NCBI RefSeq assembly: GCF_003347495.1
Contig: NZ_QCXY01000009.1
Location: 1 to 64,000, forward strand
Direction of reading: 5' to 3'
Source of the DNA: Pleomorphovibrio marinus
GTDB taxonomy: Bacteria > Bacteroidota > Bacteroidia > Cytophagales > Cyclobacteriaceae
Length of the DNA stretch: 64,000 bases
The notes under the pieces are model-generated. The model was not told the origin of the DNA and ran no database searches. It saw only the letters and a program-made list of their open reading frames with translations. The position numbers and the translations under genes were made by a program. This document shows, piece by piece, positions 1-9,059 of the stretch; within the stretch, counting starts at the first letter, position 1; the number at the start of each line of letters is the position of its first letter.

Positions 1-159
1 TGATTTTTGTCCTCGTAAAACCCAAGCCCTAATTCCGTTTCCCCCGTTTGGGATCACAAAGGTGCAAACTTTTTCCCAGTTGGCAAGAGGGTAACTGAAA
101 ATAATAACAAGAAAACACGGAACTATCTGAAAGACAAAAAGAAAAATAATTACGAAATC
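1..159. other. Window edge, no gene assigned
   Basis: This short stretch lies downstream of the PorP/SprF stop codon and runs to the window edge. I see no open frame of convincing length, no clear terminator hairpin and no tRNA. It may hold the start region of a gene lying outside the window. Confidence 0.4.
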
Positions 160-1176
160 TCAATATTTAAATCCAGGTATCACTCTGTCCCGCTTGCCCC
201 CCAACTTGTAATTTCTAAAAGTGTACCTGAGGGAAACCTCATGAGCCCCTCCCGAATGCCTTAGCCCTAATTTGGATATAGTGAAATCATAGCTATACCC
301 GAGATCCAAATCATTGGGCAATGAAAACCCTAAAAGCCCTACAATCGCCTCGTTATTAGGCATGGCGTTTTTCGTGGGCAAGCCCCTGTACCAAGTACCT
401 ATGATAATAGGCTGTAGATACAGCTCGGCGCCAAAATCCAATTGGTCAAATGCCCCTTGACGCTTATAATTGAAAGCGAATGAAAGGCTACGCTCCTGCC
501 GCACATTGTTCAAATACTCTTTAATCCTGCCATCTTTAAGCGGAATCTTGATACCACCATGTGCGGAGTACCTTATAGGGAGCCTATTCTCGGTAGTGGC
601 CATGTAAGAAATCAAAGGCCTAGTAAGGTGATGGGCAGCGACTCCAAACCAGATTCTTTCGGCGTAATAATAAAGACCGGTATTAATATCTGCATGGCTC
701 CTCTGACTATCATCCGTCACCCAATTATTACCATCAGCATTAATGGTTCCACTGTCTATGTCCAATTGGGTACCCAAAATAATCTGCTCCACGTTGGCAT
801 ACCTGTTTACAAAGCTGGCTTGGGCTCCAACGTGCAAAAACCTGAATTCCCCCAACTTAAGCCTGTAAGAATACAAAGCACCTACTTCCATATTTTGAAG
901 CTCTGCAAAGGTTTCTCTGGTTCCATTCACAATTAACCCAACCCCACTGTTTTTATGTTCTATAAAATGATCTACATAGGCGGACATGGAAACAAAGGTG
1001 TGATCCAGCCCTGGCCACTGGTTTCTGAAATTCAGCCCTACCCTGGTCCACTCAGTACTCCCCGTAAAAGCTGGGTTCAAATAAAGCGGTGCAGCATAAA
1101 ACTGAGAAAACTGTACATCCTGCGCAGATGATAACCCCAGCTTTAAAAAGAGTATAATGAAAACTAGTATGCGCAT
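160..1176 (-). CDS. PorP/SprF family type IX secretion system membrane protein
   Basis: The 338-residue protein begins with a hydrophobic signal peptide (about residues 1-18, ending SSA) and continues with QFSQFYAAPLYLNPAFTG, the family hallmark. The rest alternates in a way typical of outer-membrane beta-barrels and ends near aromatic FKY. Family knowledge: PorP/SprF proteins help export or anchor partner proteins carrying type B T9SS C-terminal domains, as SprF does for SprB in Flavobacterium johnsoniae. The gene directly upstream on the same strand encodes such a protein, so the two are probably a dedicated pair. The ATG at 1176 lies just downstream of an interspersed repeat copy at 1183-1318, which fills the whole gap to the previous stop codon. 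The specific paralogue name cannot be decided from sequence alone. Confidence 0.9.
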   Translation of the reverse strand: MRILVFIILFLKLGLSSAQDVQFSQFYAAPLYLNPAFTGSTEWTRVGLNFRNQWPGLDHTFVSMSAYVDHFIEHKNSGVGLIVNGTRETFAELQNMEVGALYSYRLKLGEFRFLHVGAQASFVNRYANVEQIILGTQLDIDSGTINADGNNWVTDDSQRSHADINTGLYYYAERIWFGVAAHHLTRPLISYMATTENRLPIRYSAHGGIKIPLKDGRIKEYLNNVRQERSLSFAFNYKRQGAFDQLDFGAELYLQPIIIGTWYRGLPTKNAMPNNEAIVGLLGFSLPNDLDLGYSYDFTISKLGLRHSGGAHEVSLRYTFRNYKLGGKRDRVIPGFKY

Positions 1177-1182
1177 GATTTA

Positions 1183-1318
1183 ATGTGTTTATAATTGTTT
1201 CTTAATGGGCACATAGCTTACCCCGAACTCGATTTGGGGGAATCTCGCAAATGATAATCATCCAGATGTGTGACGTGATCGTCATGCCTGACTGCCGTCC
1301 AGGCAGGCTCGATTTCAT
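1183..1318 (-). repeat. Interspersed structured repeat, copy 1 (before the PorP/SprF gene)
   Basis: Read on the minus strand, the copy starts with ATGAAATCGAGC, whose ATGA overlaps the TGA stop codon of the upstream lectin gene. It carries the hairpin TGACG-ATCA-CGTCA, the core GATGATTATC, then GCGAGATTCC, a CCCC/GGGG hairpin and the A-rich tail ending AATTATAAACACAT, six bases before the downstream ATG. A 20-base extra hairpin (CCTGCC...GGCAGTCAGG) is inserted after GAGC compared with the purA copies. The element therefore exactly bridges two genes. Confidence 0.85.
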
Positions 1319-3639
1319 CTCACCAATAGAACAGAACCTGACCTGGAGACCTTCTCCCCTTCCACGGATTCTAAATTCACCCTATATACATACCTGCCAG
1401 GTGGCAGTGCCACACCATTTAGGTTTCCATCCCAACCATCGGTGTTTGCATCTTCAGACCTGAAAATCATTTCACCCCAACGGTTGAAAACCATAAATTC
1501 CATGTTGACTACTCCCTTTGTTTTTGGCCTGAAATGGGTGTTCTCCTCACTATCTGGTGTGAAACCAGTAGGAAACATGATCCTGTATGAACGGTCAATT
1601 TCGATTTCCATGCTGTAGCTCGCTTCACAATCATTGTCGTTTCTCACTTTAAGGGTTACTAAATAGGTACCTGTTTCCCCAAATACATGAACCGGGTTTC
1701 TCGCTCCACTCGTTTGCCCGTTGCCAAAATCCCATTCCCAAGATACTGGGTTTCCAGTAGACTCATCGGTAAACCAAATCGGATCCTCAATAAAAACTCT
1801 CCCTTCATCGTCGGTCTTTCTTTCCGTACCATCAATGCCATAATCAAAGGCCGCCTCTATGGGAACGTCCGAAACACTGATATCAAATTCAAGCGGCTCA
1901 GACCAACAGTCCACTGCTTTTGGCTTTACGCTTAATTCATAACTCCCTGAAGTATATACCGTGTCCATAGCCTCATTTATCAGGAAGGACCCATCTGGCT
2001 TTCTAACCCTGTAATCAAAATCTTCTGGAAAATAAGGGTCAATTTCCTCTGAAAGGTAAATCGGTGCCTCCGGGTTACATCCCCTAACTGGAGTTACTAT
2101 CCCAAGTTCAGGAAGTTCTGGAACCAGGACGGTAAATTCGTTGGAGCTCACCATACATCCCCGGTCATTGTAGGCTGTGGCGCTGAAAACTCCCTCATGG
2201 CTAACAATTAATACTTTCTCTTCCGCATTTACTATTGGATTTCCATCTCTGAACCACTCGTATGCAACAAACTCCTCCTCGCCTTGTGCTTCCAAAATCA
2301 CGTCCTCTCCTTGGCACAGGTACCATTCTTCCAAGGGAATGCCTTCAACAGTAATTATTACCTCTCCAGGATCTTCCCTTATAGGGATCTCTACCCAGTT
2401 CCCTTCAGAGACTTTCCCATAATTATCGGTTAGGGTATAATATACCCTTACAGTTTCTCCTTCATTACCCTCTATAGGGGAAAAAGTAAAATCAAAACCC
2501 GATTCACTTACCATTAAAATGCCCACCTCTAATTCAAGCTCCGTGGGGAAGCTTTCACAATGGCCACTAATGCACATATCTTCCTCCAACTCCTCAATTT
2601 CATCTTGGGATGCAAAAAACCTAATGCACTGCAATTGGCTATTCTCATTAGGAAAGTTGAAATTATCAGGTCCGAAGAAATAGGGATTCTCTATGCCCAC
2701 ACAAGCGGGTGGCAGCTCTAGGTCTTCTCCTTCGGGGGACTGTAGCCCTTGTTGGTCCGATACGGACACTTCCAGGTTTCGGATTTCGTGATAATTTGTC
2801 AGGGCACCCGTAGAGGCCGAAAAACCGACTTTAAGGTTTTCGGGAGGGATGAATTCAAAAAGGACATCCTCGAAAATGGAAACCATACGGGGATTTCCAG
2901 CCTGAGTGGTCACTTGCATTTCCATATTTACCAAAAACCCAACCCCTCCTGGATTTGGTAAAAGCTCAATAAAGACCTTTCTGTACCCCACTTGGCTTTC
3001 ATCAGTGACACGGCCATTGTTGCCACAAACGGAGAATTGGGCACTTTCTGGCAGACCACTCCCCCCACCTTGATTAACCAGCCTTCCTGAGACGTATGAA
3101 TATCCCTCTAGGCTATTTCCTGGTCCTCTTAGTACAATACTGTTGGGATGCAATCCGGCGGGGTCTTCAGGAAAACCACCAATTTTACCATCACCTGTAT
3201 TACCGAAATTCCCAAAGGAATCGAGACCTAAACCTAAATAAGCTCCGCGCAAGCCATGTGTCTCGTTTCTCTGTGCATAGCCCAAGGCTCCTCCAAAACC
3301 TCCTGGGGAAAACCCTGCTACAGCCGCATCAAACAGGAAAAATGCCAAACCATCCGCACCTGTACCCCCATAGCAGAAATATTCAAACGTTATGTTAATT
3401 CCATAGTATGAGGGAAATGGAAGGTCAACATAAACATACCCACTTTGGTCTTCCCCGTTTTCAGTAAGTCGCAGGGCCCCATCTGCAAGTCCGGCCTGGC
3501 CTCCCAGCCTAGTATATCTTTTTAATTGATCCCCCTGAAAACTTTCACAATAAGGGAATCCCTTCTGCGAAAGACCCTTTGAAATAGCCCCACCAGAAAA
3601 AAGAAAAATAAAGAAAAGGATCCTAAACTGAACTCTCAA
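1315..3639 (-). CDS. Secreted lectin/PKD-domain protein with T9SS type B sorting domain
   Basis: The 774-residue protein has an N-terminal signal peptide (about 1-24). Residues about 28-290 look like an L-type (legume-like) lectin fold: an FCYGGTGADGLAFFLFD strand and a glycine-rich GYAQRNETHGLRGAYLG region are visible. Acidic Ig-like segments follow. A PKD domain sits near residues 595-680, with the signature WEWDFGNGQTS and a later YLVTLKV. The last 90 or so residues (FPTGFTPD, FNRWGEMIF, WDGNLNGVALPPGRYVYRV) match the gliding-motility-associated type B C-terminal domain that directs export by T9SS. A cell-surface adhesin or carbohydrate-binding role is an inference from the lectin and PKD domains. 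It probably forms a pair with the downstream PorP/SprF gene. Confidence 0.88.
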   Translation of the reverse strand: MRVQFRILFFIFLFSGGAISKGLSQKGFPYCESFQGDQLKRYTRLGGQAGLADGALRLTENGEDQSGYVYVDLPFPSYYGINITFEYFCYGGTGADGLAFFLFDAAVAGFSPGGFGGALGYAQRNETHGLRGAYLGLGLDSFGNFGNTGDGKIGGFPEDPAGLHPNSIVLRGPGNSLEGYSYVSGRLVNQGGGSGLPESAQFSVCGNNGRVTDESQVGYRKVFIELLPNPGGVGFLVNMEMQVTTQAGNPRMVSIFEDVLFEFIPPENLKVGFSASTGALTNYHEIRNLEVSVSDQQGLQSPEGEDLELPPACVGIENPYFFGPDNFNFPNENSQLQCIRFFASQDEIEELEEDMCISGHCESFPTELELEVGILMVSESGFDFTFSPIEGNEGETVRVYYTLTDNYGKVSEGNWVEIPIREDPGEVIITVEGIPLEEWYLCQGEDVILEAQGEEEFVAYEWFRDGNPIVNAEEKVLIVSHEGVFSATAYNDRGCMVSSNEFTVLVPELPELGIVTPVRGCNPEAPIYLSEEIDPYFPEDFDYRVRKPDGSFLINEAMDTVYTSGSYELSVKPKAVDCWSEPLEFDISVSDVPIEAAFDYGIDGTERKTDDEGRVFIEDPIWFTDESTGNPVSWEWDFGNGQTSGARNPVHVFGETGTYLVTLKVRNDNDCEASYSMEIEIDRSYRIMFPTGFTPDSEENTHFRPKTKGVVNMEFMVFNRWGEMIFRSEDANTDGWDGNLNGVALPPGRYVYRVNLESVEGEKVSRSGSVLLVR

Positions 3640-3710
3640 TGCCTGATTCGTTGTCTTGATTTTTCTTTCCTAGAAAAACCACCAACAAATTAACCAAAAG
3701 TCCCAATAAA

Positions 3711-3745
3711 CAAAAAAGGCTTTCCACCAAATCGCTGGAAAGCCT
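3711..3745 (-). terminator. Rho-independent terminator after purA
   Basis: On the minus strand AGGCTTTCCA and TGGAAAGCCT form a 10-bp stem with a 9-nt loop, followed by TTTTTT. It lies 23 bases past the purA stop codon and before the lectin gene, so the lectin and PorP/SprF genes are probably transcribed separately from purA. Confidence 0.85.
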
Positions 3746-3768
3746 AATTATATACTGACAAAATCTAC

Positions 3769-5152
<1,384 letters not shown>

Positions 5153-5241
5153 GTGTTTATAATTGATTTTTATTTGCCACATGGAATCTCGCAAATGATA
5201 ATCATCTCATTGTAGGACGTGTTCGTCATGCTCGATTTCAT
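5153..5241 (-). repeat. Interspersed structured repeat, copy 3 (short tandem unit)
   Basis: This is an 89-base unit between two full copies. It keeps ATGAAATCGAGC, the hairpin GACG-AACA-CGTC, GATGATTATC and the A-rich tail, but it lacks the CCCC/GGGG hairpin segment. Its reading frame is therefore shorter (23 codons, ending PCGK). It follows the same short layout as the copy at 15914-16000. Confidence 0.85.
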
Positions 5242-5353
5242 ATGTTTATAATTTCTTTTTAGCGGTCATATAGCCTGCCCCGGACTCGCTTCGGGGGAAT
5301 CTCGCAAGGATAATCATGTCACTGTGTGACGTTTTCGTCATGCTCGACTTCAT
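5242..5353 (-). repeat. Interspersed structured repeat, copy 2 (first tandem unit before purA)
   Basis: This 112-base unit is nearly identical in layout to the one abutting purA. It has the hairpin TGACG-AAAA-CGTCA, the core GATTATC, a CCCCG/CGGGG hairpin and the tail AAAGAAATTATAAACAT running straight into the ATG of the next unit. The 35-codon frame (MKSSMTKTSHSD..., ending KKKL) is conserved with the third unit. The unit starts ATGAAGTCGAGC, one base different from the other copies. Confidence 0.87.
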
Positions 5354-5466
5354 TTCCATATATGTGATAAATGACCTAATTTTTGTTGAAATGCGAAAAT
5401 AAACCTGCAATTACGATAAAAAAAACAGCAATATCCTAAAACCTCCGGAAAATTACTCTTGCCTGA
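5354..5466. other. AT-rich spacer between the STAS gene and the purA repeat array
   Basis: About 113 bases lie between the STAS stop codon and the repeat array. The purA promoter is expected here, but I find no convincing match to the Bacteroidota promoter consensus and no terminator with a clear T-run. Confidence 0.4.
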
Positions 5467-5814
5467 TTAAGAGGCGTGCTTTTCCAATGCGGCGGGTAGA
5501 TTATCAAATACCGTGAAAATATTGTTTAGCTTGGTGATAATAAGCAACTTTTTGACATGCTCGGAGGGCGAGGTTAGTACCACTTCTCCTCCGGCATTAC
5601 GCATTTTTGTAAGCATAGTAATCAGTACACCTATGCCACTAGAGCTGATATACCTCACCTCACTTAAATCTATAATTGTGGTCTTGACACCATTGTTTAA
5701 TGCGTCAGAGACCAACTCCACTAACTTTGGCCCCGACTCGTCACCAATTAAGTCACCTGTTAACTTGATAACAAAGCTGTTTTTAATTCTCTCGGTTTCG
5801 TAAGCTATTTCCAT
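5467..5814 (-). CDS. STAS-domain protein, anti-sigma factor antagonist-like
   Basis: A single STAS domain makes up nearly all of the 115 residues (from the ATG at 5814; a GTG 11 codons upstream is less likely). The segment VRYISSSGIGVLITML contains the serine-rich loop where SpoIIAA-type antagonists are phosphorylated. The family normally binds an anti-sigma factor kinase and so controls an alternative sigma factor or another partner-switching output. No kinase or phosphatase partner is visible in the window. It lies just downstream of a Fur-family gene, with about 50 bases between this start and the fur stop, so the two may be cotranscribed. Confidence 0.88.
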   Translation of the reverse strand: MEIAYETERIKNSFVIKLTGDLIGDESGPKLVELVSDALNNGVKTTIIDLSEVRYISSSGIGVLITMLTKMRNAGGEVVLTSPSEHVKKLLIITKLNNIFTVFDNLPAALEKHAS

Positions 5815-5865
5815 AGTAATATCGTGATGGGTTAAAAATTTGGGCACCTAAGTAACTAAGCACCC

Positions 5866-6342
5866 TTAGTTGGGTTCGTTTTTCACCTTGTGCTCACAGC
5901 TTTCATCTGTGCAGTTTCCGTAAAGAATCAAGGAATGGTGTATGATATTGAAGTTAAGGATTTCTCCTACAGTATTTTGAATGTTCTGGATTCTGGGGTC
6001 GCAAAACTCCTTTACCTGATGGCACTCTGTACAAATCAAGTGGTCATGTTGTTTATATCCGTAGGATTTCTCGTATTGAGCAAGATTTTTTCCGAACTGG
6101 TGCTTTGTGACTAGGTCACATTCCACCAAAAGATCCAAGGTATTATAAACTGTGGCTCTACTTACCCGATAGTTTTTGTTCTTCATACTGATATAGAGTG
6201 ATTCCACATCAAAATGCCCTCCCCTAGCATATATTTCCTCCAAAATCGCATACCGCTCGGGGGTCTTCCTAAGTTTCTTGTTTTCCAGATAGGCGGTAAA
6301 AATCTTTTTTACCTTTTCATAATTGCTTTCGTTCAAAGCCAT
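5866..6342 (-). CDS. Fur/PerR family metal-dependent transcriptional regulator
   Basis: The 158-residue protein has the Fur layout: an N-terminal winged helix with [14 protein letters not shown] as recognition helix (about residues 70-83), the HDHLICTEC hinge and metal site (about 98-106), and a C-terminal dimerisation domain ending in [11 protein letters not shown]. The CTEC and C-x4-C pairs can form the structural zinc site. Fur proteins repress iron-uptake or peroxide-response genes when metal-loaded. Fur, Zur and PerR cannot be told apart safely here. A possible promoter -7 box lies 17 bases before the ATG. Confidence 0.93.
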   Translation of the reverse strand: MALNESNYEKVKKIFTAYLENKKLRKTPERYAILEEIYARGGHFDVESLYISMKNKNYRVSRATVYNTLDLLVECDLVTKHQFGKNLAQYEKSYGYKQHDHLICTECHQVKEFCDPRIQNIQNTVGEILNFNIIHHSLILYGNCTDESCEHKVKNEPN

Positions 6343-6358
6343 TTACTTGGTTTTTTTG

Positions 6359-6366
6359 CAAATATA
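6359..6366 (-). promoter_or_regulatory. Possible -7 box for the Fur-family gene
   Basis: The minus strand reads TATATTTG, a full match to the Bacteroidota TAnnTTTG box, 17 bases before the ATG. A TTG lies 22 bases further upstream, slightly longer than the usual 19-21, so this is a moderate call that implies a very short leader. Confidence 0.4.
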
Positions 6367-6400
6367 AGGTTCTAGTTGATAGGAATTACAAGAAGTCCCA

Positions 6401-8620
6401 TTAATCAAACCTGGATACTTTCAAAACTCCCTGAACCTTACCTAAATTATCAATGAGTTTATCCAGATGGTTAGTACTATGGACATATAACTTGATTGTT
6501 CCTTCAAAGATTCCACTATCCGAATCTACCGTGATAGACCGCATGTTTACCTTAAGTTCATTGGAAATCACCTTGGTGAGGTCACTTATCAGCCCCACTC
6601 TGTCGGTACCGACAATCTTTAACCCTGCCAAGAAGGCAATTTCCTGCTGACTGGTCCATCTTGCCTTGATTACACGGTTGCCATGGTTAGACAATAATTC
6701 CAAGGCATTTGGACAGGAAGTTCTGTGAATTTTTATGCCTTCATTCACCGTAACAAAGCCAAACACATCATCTCCGGGTATGGGGTTACAGCACTTGGCC
6801 AAAATATAATCCACCACATCCATGTCTTCCCCAATCAACAACTGATCATGTTCAGGCCCTTTCAGGTTTTTTATCTCCTTGGTGAATGAGGACTCATCCG
6901 TCACCTGAATCATGGTGTTCTTTTTGAGCTTTTTCTGCTGCTTGAATTCTTTAAAACCCTTTATAGAGGTGGGATCAATTATTCCTCTTCCTACCTTGTA
7001 ATAAAACTCAGTAGTCGTCTTGGTTTCAAAAAACGCCCTTAACTGTTCCACTACAACGGATGAAAACTCCATCTTCATCTGCTTTAGCTTACGCTGCACA
7101 ATTTCTTTTCCGTCCAGGATATACTGTTTCTTTTCCTCTTTTAATGCATCCTTAATTTTAGCCCTGGCTCGGGAGGTCACCACCGACTTTAGCCAGTCTT
7201 CCGAGGGCTTCTGCTTCTTGGATGTGAGAATTTCCACCTGGTCTCCGTTTTTCAGCTTATGACCAATCGGCACCAATTTCTGATTCACCTTAGCTCCTAT
7301 GCAATTTGCACCCACTTCGGAATGGATCTCAAAAGCAAAATCCAAGGCAGTGGCCCCGAAAGGAAGAACTTTCAAGTCTCCTTTGGGGGTAAAGACAAAC
7401 ACCTCATCCTGGAACAGGTTCCCTCTGAAATCGTCCATAAATTCAATGGCGGACCCGTCGTTATTCTCCAGCAGCGTCCTAACCTGGGTGATCCACTCGT
7501 CTAGCCCTCCAGCGGCCTTTTCGGGGGAATTCTCCTTTTCCTTATATTTCCAGTGAGCGGCATATCCCCTTTCAGCAATATCATCCATACGCTGCGTTCG
7601 TATTTGCACCTCCACCCATTGCCCCGTCTGGCTCATTACGGTAGTATGCAAGGATTCATACCCGTTGGCCCTAGGAGTGCTGATCCAATCCCTGAGGCGA
7701 TCGGGGTTGGGCCTGTAAAAATCGGTAACGATCGAATACACCTGCCAGCAATCTGCCTTTTCATTTTCAAGAGCGGTATCAATGATGATTCTGACGGCAA
7801 AAAGGTCATACACCTCCTCAAAAGGTATATTCTGTTTCTTCATCTTGCTGTAAATGGAAAAAACGGACTTTGGTCGGCCCTTTATATTGAATCTGAAGTT
7901 TTGAGCCTCTAGATCTGTTTGGATGGGTGCAATAAAGGTCTTGATGAATTTATTACGGGAGACTTTGGTCTCGTTGATCTTATTTACGATGAATTCATAG
8001 GTCTCTTTATCCGTAAACTTCAAATGGAGGTCTTCCAATTCGGATTTAAAGCTATATAGCCCCAGCCTGTGTGCAAGTGGGGCATAGAGGTATTTGGTTT
8101 CAGAGGCTATTTTTAGTTGCTTGTGCCTGGGCATGCTGTCCAGGGTTCGCATATTGTTTAACCGGTCCGCCAACTTGATCAAAATCACCCTGACATCATC
8201 TGAGAGGGTGATGAGCATTTTCCTAAAATTCTCTGCCTGTTGGGAGCTTCCATATTCAAAGACTCCGGAGATTTTGGTGAGTCCATCTATGATTTGTGCC
8301 ACTTTGGGCCCAAAATCCCTTTCAATGTCCTCCAGTTCCATATCTGTGTCCTCTACCACATCATGCAGGAGGGCAGCGATAATACTCGTGGTTCCCAAAC
8401 CAATTTCCTCCACACAGATAAGTGCTACTTCCAGGGGGTGATAGATATATGGCTCACCGGATTTCCTCCTCATTTCCTTGTGAGCTTCACTGGAAACATT
8501 AAATGCTTTTTTTATCAACTTGGCATCCCCGCTTTTCAGGAGCGGTTTGGCCACTCTCAGCAGCCTTCTATATCTCTTAAGTATCTCTTTTCGTTCTTCC
8601 TCAACGTCGACTCTAATCAT
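6401..8620 (-). CDS. Bifunctional (p)ppGpp synthetase/hydrolase, Rel/SpoT family
   Basis: The 739-residue protein has the complete long-RSH layout: an HD hydrolase domain with HDVVED at residues 86-91, a synthetase domain with RANGYESLHT and EVQIRT, a TGS domain (about 405-465, FTPKGDLKVLPFGATALDFA), a helical/zinc-finger region with CCNPIPGDD, and a C-terminal ACT domain (about 665-739). The intact HD motif predicts that it can also degrade the alarmone. It makes and removes (p)ppGpp in response to starvation. The ATG at 8620 starts MIRVDVEEERKEILKRY. It lies 58 bases upstream of the Fur-family gene, so cotranscription is possible. Confidence 0.96.
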   Translation of the reverse strand: MIRVDVEEERKEILKRYRRLLRVAKPLLKSGDAKLIKKAFNVSSEAHKEMRRKSGEPYIYHPLEVALICVEEIGLGTTSIIAALLHDVVEDTDMELEDIERDFGPKVAQIIDGLTKISGVFEYGSSQQAENFRKMLITLSDDVRVILIKLADRLNNMRTLDSMPRHKQLKIASETKYLYAPLAHRLGLYSFKSELEDLHLKFTDKETYEFIVNKINETKVSRNKFIKTFIAPIQTDLEAQNFRFNIKGRPKSVFSIYSKMKKQNIPFEEVYDLFAVRIIIDTALENEKADCWQVYSIVTDFYRPNPDRLRDWISTPRANGYESLHTTVMSQTGQWVEVQIRTQRMDDIAERGYAAHWKYKEKENSPEKAAGGLDEWITQVRTLLENNDGSAIEFMDDFRGNLFQDEVFVFTPKGDLKVLPFGATALDFAFEIHSEVGANCIGAKVNQKLVPIGHKLKNGDQVEILTSKKQKPSEDWLKSVVTSRARAKIKDALKEEKKQYILDGKEIVQRKLKQMKMEFSSVVVEQLRAFFETKTTTEFYYKVGRGIIDPTSIKGFKEFKQQKKLKKNTMIQVTDESSFTKEIKNLKGPEHDQLLIGEDMDVVDYILAKCCNPIPGDDVFGFVTVNEGIKIHRTSCPNALELLSNHGNRVIKARWTSQQEIAFLAGLKIVGTDRVGLISDLTKVISNELKVNMRSITVDSDSGIFEGTIKLYVHSTNHLDKLIDNLGKVQGVLKVSRFD

Positions 8621-8696
8621 ACACCCTAATTTAATACAATTGTAAGGTTCTTTTACCTTGGGTTTGGAATTATTTTTTCATTTTTTTTTCACTACC

Positions 8697-8728
8697 TATG
8701 GAATCTTAAATTTTCCTATTTACCTTTG
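8697..8728 (+). promoter_or_regulatory. Candidate promoter upstream of tRNA-Leu
   Basis: TACCTTTG at 8721-8728 is a full match to the Bacteroidota -7 box. Nineteen bases upstream is TATGG, only a partial -33 match. The implied start lies about 150 bases before the tRNA, leaving room for a structured 5' leader. Confidence 0.4.
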
Positions 8729-8821
8729 CATCCACATTAGGCAGAGGTGGTGAGAAATCACAATAATCAGGCTACTTTCATTGGGGCTTGTTTCATTTTA
8801 CTCTTCTTCTAATTACTTATG

Positions 8822-8867
8822 GTTTCCCATATGAATAATTTGCTAAGTGCAATTAGGGATGGGAAAC
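8822..8867 (+). other. Two-stem inverted repeat just before tRNA-Leu
   Basis: GTTTCCCAT (8822-8830) pairs perfectly with ATGGGAAAC (8859-8867). Inside, AATTTGC and GCAATT form a second short stem with one bulged T. The structure ends 14 bases before the tRNA 5' end and has no T-run, so it is not a simple terminator. It may be a processing signal or a small RNA domain. Confidence 0.5.
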
Positions 8868-8881
8868 TAATTCTTCTTAAT

Positions 8882-8963
8882 GCGGATGTGGCGAAATTGG
8901 TAGACGCACTAGACTTAGGATCTAGCGCCGCGAGGCATGGGGGTTCGAGTCCCTCCATCCGCA
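8882..8963 (+). tRNA. tRNA-Leu (anticodon TAG)
   Basis: A complete class II tRNA: the acceptor stem GCGGATG pairs with CATCCGC, followed by discriminator A. The anticodon loop is CTTAGGA between CTAGA and TCTAG, so the anticodon is TAG (8916-8918), reading CUA and probably other CUN leucine codons. A long variable arm (GCCGCGAGGC) and the T-loop GTTCGAGTC support leucine identity. CCA is not encoded. Confidence 0.97.
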
Positions 8964-9059
8964 CACTACATCTCCCTCGATCTTGATTTCTACATCCTAT
9001 GCTAGGTGAAAGTCGAGATTGGGGGTTTTTGTTATTGGATAACCTTAAACAAACATCCC

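Larger units (their letters stand above)
8621..8881. other. Divergent intergenic region, rel and tRNA-Leu
   Basis: This region separates the minus-strand rel gene from the plus-strand tRNA. It holds a candidate promoter for the tRNA at 8697-8728 and a two-stem inverted repeat at 8822-8867. No rel promoter stands out. A short frame starting at 8819 runs through the tRNA and is not believed to be coding. Confidence 0.5.

Noticed and set aside
3640-3710. Promoter for the lectin gene
   Set aside because: TTAATTTG with an upstream TTTTTG is close to the consensus, but the -7 box has a mismatch, the spacing is short and the -33 overlaps the purA terminator T-run. Too weak to list.
8819-8986. A 55-codon frame running through tRNA-Leu
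   Set aside because: Any coding role would conflict with the tRNA and its leader structure; it is best explained by chance.
9006-9059. GTG start at 9006 for trigger factor
   Set aside because: The 18 added residues have no family likeness; homologues begin at the residue encoded by TTG 9060.
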